Assembly: GCA_015039315.1 (NCBI GenBank)
Contig: WIDE01000069.1
Location: forward strand, 159,913-175,693
Source: Clavulina sp. PMI_390
Lineage: Eukaryota > Basidiomycota > Agaricomycetes > Cantharellales > Hydnaceae
Reading direction: 5' to 3'
Length of the DNA stretch: 15,781 bases
The notes under the pieces were generated by a model, which saw only the letters and a program-made list of their open reading frames with translations, ran no database searches and had not been told where the DNA came from. The stretch's first letter is position 1. Every line of letters starts with the position of its first letter. Shown one piece after another: positions 11,266-15,781 of this stretch. The position numbers were made by a program, and so were the translations under genes.

Positions 11266-13465
11266 TTACTTGTAGGTCTTCCCTGCCACTTCCGTAGCAT
11301 ACCTCGACCTCGCACGCAACAACGGACCATATTTCTATCACGATATTTCCCCAGTCAGATTCCATGAGATACGATATGACCGGGTAATCGCGAGGAGACA
11401 CACTCACATAAAGTAGGAAAGGTAGGGGGGAGCACAGGAGACTGAGGAGGCCGAAGATTGACAGGCCCCACTCGGTGCCCAGATTACGGAGAAGCGTAGG
11501 GGTGAAAAGGGGAAAGGCTGCGGCGCAAACCGAGCGGGTGACGACGACAGCGGCAATGGCACTTGCACACATGGAGCCGTACGAGTCCATCAAGTATGCA
11601 GTAATAGCGATCTGGAGCGGTCAAAAAGGCTCATGATCAGCCTCCTAATGAAAGATATTGTTGCGAAACCATCGAATGGACTCACCATGAGTAGGGCCAT
11701 CCCGAGTCCAAAAGGAGTAGCCCCAACGATCGGCAATATCCAATGTATCCGTGGCGAACTCGTCCATGCGAACCAGAATATCCCGATGGGCAGTAATATT
11801 GCGGCCGCCATAGGGAGGATCATGCGGGCCTCTGGTAGAGGGTTTCCATCAGGTCCAGGCTGTTTCTGACCGTGCCGACGATAGAGAGCGGTTTGTATCG
11901 GAGTGAGGAAAACACCTATAAGTACGCCGAGACCGATACCGAGGAATGCAAGGCCGTTCTCTCCCTGAGAGAAGTGGTGGCCTTTCTCGAAAACCTTGGC
12001 TAAGGACGGCTCGGTGAGAAGAGTAGCTTGGTAGAGGGTTAAAGCAGACTTACAGAACCCGGCAAAGAAAGCATATAGGGTACTATAAAATATGGCAGAG
12101 TATATCGCCAGAACGATGACAATAGGCTCTTGCATGAGAAAGACTAGACAAAGCTTATTAGATAACTTCATCCAGCTATCAACCAATCGTCAGAGGTCGA
12201 AACCCACCAAATGGACGACTGAGGCCAATGTACAGCTTCCCAGCCAGAGTCGTGGCCATTTTGCCATTCAAATGGAAGATATCGACGAAGTATTGCGGGG
12301 CGGCACTTGTGCCAGCAGCTTGAGCTGCGGACTCTTTCTGCAACTTGTGAGCTCTTCGTTGCAAGATGACGGGAGAGAACTGGAAGGTTATCAGTAATAT
12401 GGCAGATAACAAGTTTCAACAAGGATGAGGACGGCAACGTACAGTTTCTGGGAAATATATGAAGGCTGCCAGAAGATTAAGGCCAGTAATGATGGCTTGT
12501 ATCCCGAATAGCCAACGCCAACCTAGAGACGCAGATTGGGACACATAACCCTGCAATTGACAGTAGTGTGAAGTCGTGAGATAAATATAACTCATTGGGT
12601 AATCAGATGATGCACACCCCCAGGATCGGTCCAACCACCGGACCTAATAGTGGGGCGGTTCCGTACAGTGTCTGCGGAACAGCACGTTCATATGGTGCGA
12701 ATAAATCCGAGATCATCCCCCCAGAGTTTGTGAGGGGAGCAGAACTAGAGGGGGCAAGTCGATGGTCATGAATACTGATCAGTCATCTGGCCGACGCCAC
12801 TACTGCATACTGCAGTCCATAGGATGGAAGGCAACTCACCCAAATGCTCCAGCAAAGAAGCGACATAGCATCATCGTTTGCGGGTTTTGCGCTAACGCAC
12901 AACCGATATGGAAAATAACGAAAGGAGCGTATGTGGTAAGAAAGACAGGTTGCTATTATAGGAAAGTGAGTGACGCTATTCTTCCTCATTCGATACAACA
13001 GGGCTGTACATACCCTTCCGTACATCTCAGATAGTGGTGCGAATAGTAGCGGTCCAAGACCAAACCCAATCACATAAGCTGACAGGCCAATGACGGCGAC
13101 CTCCTCACTCATGTGAAGGTCCCGCATCATATCTGGGATCGCTCCAGAATATGTTGAGGAGCAGCAAGTTACAGCGAATGTCCCGAACGACAGCTGGGCA
13201 GTCATCAAGGCTTTTCGTAGGGTGGGCCATGTTCGAGGGTTCTCGGCGTCATAAGGCGAGTCCCATACAACCTGGATAGATATGGATACAGTGAACGGGA
13301 AACATCTTGGAGGGGAGTGCAGAGCTATTTGCGTACCACAAAAGGATCCTCCTCTGTCCCAGAGCCCTGATATTTAGGGTTTACGACCTCATATGGGGGC
13401 GTTAAGGTTTTCTCAAGATCAATGTGTCCTACGGTCTCAGTCTCCGCGGAACTCGGAGAAGTCAT
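11266..13465 (-). CDS. DHA1 MFS exporter, fungal polyamine/multidrug type
   Basis: Ten exons: 13465-13337, 13271-13014, 12952-12840, 12744-12618, 12550-12443, 12379-12208, 12143-12054, 11999-11686, 11611-11408 and 11334-11266 (TAA); 1584 nt, 527 aa, typical for the family. A cytosolic N-terminus ends in the DHA1 sequence DPENP-like DAENPRTWP. Motif A appears as GPLLFAPLSEMYGRQPV (about 116-132) and antiporter motif C as GPVVGPILGG (201-210). A cytosolic central loop carries QRRAHKLQKE, and TM7 starts with LSRPFVFLMQEPIV. The end, YKYGPLLRARSRY, matches the usual KYGxxLRARS tail. The protein should export polyamines, drugs or other small metabolites at the plasma membrane by proton antiport; the substrate cannot be read from sequence. 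The start ATG 13465 was chosen because the upstream in-frame extension has no ATG. Intron 12000-12053 is 54 nt and stop-free. Confidence 0.93.
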
Positions 13466-14535
13466 GAGCGAAAGGGCCTGATGTCTTTTAGTGATGGCAA
13501 CAGAGGAGAACAAGACGCTCGAGGCGGTGGAAGGATCTTAAGGTCGCAACAAGCACGATATCTGCACGAGGCAAAGGCTAGCAAGTGAAGAACTAGTCAA
13601 GAATCCTAAGCACAGCGGTTATCGGGTTATGGGGCCTAGTTCCGCCAAATCCTTCCAGACGTCAAGGCTGAAGCTGTCTAATCCAGGTTAAGAGGTGTCG
13701 AGGCCAAAGGGAAGAGCTAGGAAGCGTAAGCAAGAAATAAATGGCTCATATTGGAGCTTAAACCGGCAGATTTAGCTACCCATTAGCCGGGCGCGCCGAG
13801 GGTCCGCAAAAAATGTTGACGCACACACCAAACAAAGAACTGAATGGGGCGGTGGTCCACCCACCGTATGGATTCCAAAAGCGTAGCGGCAAGGATGAGG
13901 CGTCTCTCATGGTCTGCTGGGACTAGTTCCACCGACTGGAGATGAAGGATGGTGAATCATCCGTGTTTTGCCTCTCAAATGAACCAAATTAATATGGTGT
14001 CCCCGATATCAACAAACAGTGGGCGATCCACCGAGCCACAAGAAGATCCCCGAAGAGCATTTGCGGATCTACAAAATCTATGCAGGATGACCTGTGGAAA
14101 CATATCAAGGCAAAGCTTGCGCAAATAGCAATCTTGAGCTCGATCACGACGAAATTGGAGTGTAAGCAGAGGAAATAGCTATTAGCAATATCTACTACTG
14201 GCTCCAGAAGTGCTATTCCCCCGGACCTCCTCGTCGTACTCCGACGCCTCTAGCAGCACTCATAGAAAACACCTAGCCGTAGGTTTAACTGGAAATTCGT
14301 AGCGCACTGATGAACGGCATTGAGAGCAGGCCGGAGCGTCTCCTACGGCAAGACTCTCCGAATACAATGCGAACCCTTGATACGAGGACTAAATAGCGAC
14401 ATAGTCATTATTATGAGGAAGCTGAATAGAGAAATGTTAAGCACTATGAATAGCGGTCGAACGGGCGACTGAGCCAAGCACTACGAAGGGGAGCAGCGGT
14501 GGAGTAATTCTCGACCATAAAGTTGATGTGATATA
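13466..14535. other. MFS gene upstream region / MYND gene 3' flank
   Basis: This stretch of about 1.07 kb has no open frame of useful length and no protein remnant I recognise. It contains the transporter's upstream region, including a CGG-N11-CCG palindrome listed separately. No clear TATA box sits in the usual place before the MFS start; the nearest AT-rich run is TTTATTT near 13737-13744 on the minus strand. Confidence 0.55.
13850..13866. promoter_or_regulatory. Candidate Zn2Cys6-factor site CGG-N11-CCG
   Basis: The sequence is CGGTGG-TCCAC-CCACCG, a 6-bp-arm palindrome that also reads CGG-N11-CCG, the spacing bound by Gal4-type binuclear zinc-cluster factors. It lies 385 bp upstream of the MFS start codon. 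Fungal efflux pumps are often controlled by such factors, so an operator role is plausible but unproven. Confidence 0.3.
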
Positions 14536-15510
14536 TTACCGTGCTTCGACCTTCTTTTTCGCTCTTAACTCTTTGCAGGTCGATTTGTGTATTTCCCAAT
14601 GCCTAGGACCAGGTGAGGAATGTAAGCCAGACCAAAGGTGAGCAGATCATCACAAAACCGTGTACCACTCACTCTACCTGACACGCGCGTACGCCTCTGA
14701 ACAATAACATTCAAAATCACACGCCGAGCACATAGGAGGAGGTGTAGTAGACTTATTGCAGCCAGAATTTGCGCAATAGAATAATGGAGTAGTACCGTGA
14801 ATTTTATAAAGCTCAGACCATTGACTCCAGGCCTCTGGATAGCTTTGGGCGTGGTTGTATGCCTGGAACATCCCGCGTCGCAGAGCCAACTCTAATAAGC
14901 TACGAGATCCTCCACAATCTAGGGCATCTTTCATGCCAAGTAAGATTGCACTGCGCTGGCTGTCTGGAGGAGGACAATGGGCGCAACTCTGTTAGCCATT
15001 CGGGACAGAGCGAGAGTGCCAGGGGCAGTGTAGGATAATATTACAGTAGTCGGGGGGAATCGCGGTATCATCTGTCCACATGCTTGTGGCGAACAATTTG
15101 CTGATGACCCCATCCTTGATGGCCCCGTGAGCGAATTCGGAGTCGTCTGAATTCGCATTGTGAAGGTAGAAAAAATCCAACCAAAAATCCATGGTACTCT
15201 CGATTATTGATGGGTGCATAGGCAGACATTCACCTGGCCATCTAGATCGGGGTCCTCCATGAGGCAGTGGTTCTGCCTCACTAACGAAGGAGATTTGGCA
15301 CGGAAAAGGCGCATATTGGCGGCGTCTCGAGATTGCGGGAATTATCTCATCCCTGCACTCGAAGGATAGTAGGACAAGCAGGGGAAAAAACGATCGAGTA
15401 GCCCATGAGGGCACATCAGCGTCCTTGGTCCCAAGATATTGATAATATAGATCAAGGAACTGATCGCAGGTGAATTTAGGACCGATAACGTATTGGATTG
15501 GAGATGGCAT
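14536..15510 (-). CDS. MYND-type zinc-finger protein, possibly 5'-disrupted
   Basis: Three exons are proposed: 15510-15045, 14963-14693 (or to 14678) and 14602-14536 (TAA), giving 267 or 272 aa. Intron 14964-15044 removes an in-frame stop and has a CTAAC branch-like site and a CCTCCTCCAG acceptor. The N-terminal part (GPKFTCDQFLDLYYQYLGTKD, FFPLLVLLSFECRDEI) resembles the large agaricomycete MYND families as I remember them. The C-terminal finger has Cys219, Cys224, Cys234, Cys237 and Cys243 (CANSGC, CSAC, CYCSEA), then W..HKSTC. The Cys normally four residues after Cys243 is absent: it reads Tyr if the longer exon is used, His if the shorter one is. MYND domains mediate protein-protein contacts; the role here is unknown. 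ATG 15510 is only the first in-frame ATG after an upstream stop. The frame runs open upstream into an inverted-repeat element, so the true start may lie beyond the window. Confidence 0.75.
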
Positions 15511-15536
15511 CGTCAAAGCCTTGAAGCTGCCAGTGC

Positions 15537-15576
15537 TAGGGTTGCCGCGGTCCCGTCCCGCAGCAGGACCGTTAAG
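15537..15576 (+). repeat. Left inverted-repeat arm
   Basis: A 40-bp arm, TAGGGTTGCC to CGTTAAG, pairs with 15699-15737 on the opposite strand. It carries GTCCCGTCCC and CCGCGG inside. On the minus strand it also falls in an open frame joined to the MYND coding region. Confidence 0.85.
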
Positions 15577-15698
15577 AAATAACTCAACAACCTCAATGGA
15601 AACTTCGCCAATAAACGGTTAGAGAGGGGGTTATAGCCTCCTGTATGCAATATATCATACTTAATAATCCAGGAGTTCCGGTATTCGGGCGCAAAATC

Positions 15699-15737
15699 CT
15701 TAACGGTCCTGCTTGGGACGGGACCGCGGCAACCCTA
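15699..15737 (-). repeat. Right inverted-repeat arm
   Basis: A 39-bp arm, CTTAACGGTCC to GGCAACCCTA, is the reverse complement of the left arm except for one indel and one substitution near its middle. Confidence 0.85.
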
Positions 15738-15781
15738 AGCAGGGGTCTATTGTTAGTCCAGTGCTTCCCGATAGTACTGCT

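Larger units (their letters stand above)
15537..15737. mobile_element. MITE-like element with ~40-bp terminal inverted repeats (hAT-like ends)
   Basis: A segment starting TAGGGTTGCCGCGG and ending with its complement CCGCGGCAACCCTA spans 201 bp. The inverted arms are 40 and 39 bp, the first 23 bases identical, then a one-base indel plus a mismatch, then 15 identical bases. The inner 122 bp have no coding content I recognise, as expected of a non-autonomous element. TAGGG/CCCTA ends recall hAT elements. The expected 8-bp target duplication is not directly next to both ends, but CCAGTGCT occurs at 15530-15537 and again at 15758-15765, so the true right boundary may be 15757. It sits 27 bp upstream of ATG 15510 of the MYND gene. 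Confidence 0.7.

Noticed and set aside
12762..13034. A 90-codon plus-strand open frame.
   Set aside because: It crosses exons and introns of the MFS gene in antisense and has no motif.
14931..15158. A separate 75-codon minus-strand open frame in the MYND region.
   Set aside because: It overlaps the spliced MYND exons in another frame and spans their intron.

Overview
The window looks like gene-dense nuclear DNA of a basidiomycete fungus, most likely an agaricomycete. The genes have many short introns (mostly 54-95 nt, GT..AG) and lie close together, and the protein families fit: a CipC-like stress protein, an NDR kinase, a PX/PXB protein, a stomatin, a DHA1 transporter and a MYND zinc-finger protein. 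There are no bacterial-style operons, rRNA or tRNA genes, or CRISPR arrays. I rebuilt exon structures by eye from splice signals, reading frame and remembered family conservation. The four complete models each sum to an exact multiple of three.

Layout: (1) 50-490 (+), the 3' part of a CipC/DUF3759 gene. (2) 491-1380, a convergent intergenic stretch. (3) 1381-3567 (-), a complete NDR/LATS-type kinase of the Cbk1/Orb6/COT-1 group, 7 exons, 536 aa. (4) 3880-7906 (-), a PXB + PX + PX-associated (DUF3818) protein related to yeast YPR097W, 11 exons, about 1119 aa. (5) 8231-9951 (-), a stomatin-type SPFH protein, 11 exons including a 14-nt microexon, 356 aa. (6) 9952-11265, a long intergenic stretch with no supported gene. 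(7) 11266-13465 (-), a 12-TM DHA1 MFS exporter of the fungal polyamine/multidrug type, 10 exons, 527 aa. (8) 13466-14535, the MFS upstream region, with a CGG-N11-CCG palindrome. (9) 14536-15510 (-), a MYND-type zinc-finger protein whose zinc site is irregular. (10) 15537-15737, a short element with about 40-bp inverted repeats, which looks like a hAT-type MITE inserted at or inside the 5' end of the MYND gene.

The genes do not form one pathway. Kinase (cell polarity and wall), PX protein (phosphoinositide membranes), stomatin (membrane scaffolding) and MFS exporter (efflux) all act at or near membranes, but I read this as ordinary fungal gene order, not a cluster. I found no convincing new biological system. 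The points most worth a second look are the inverted-repeat element beside the MYND gene, the altered MYND site, the stomatin microexon, an intron in the kinase with a non-consensus GAG acceptor, and an in-frame stop-free 54-nt intron in the transporter.
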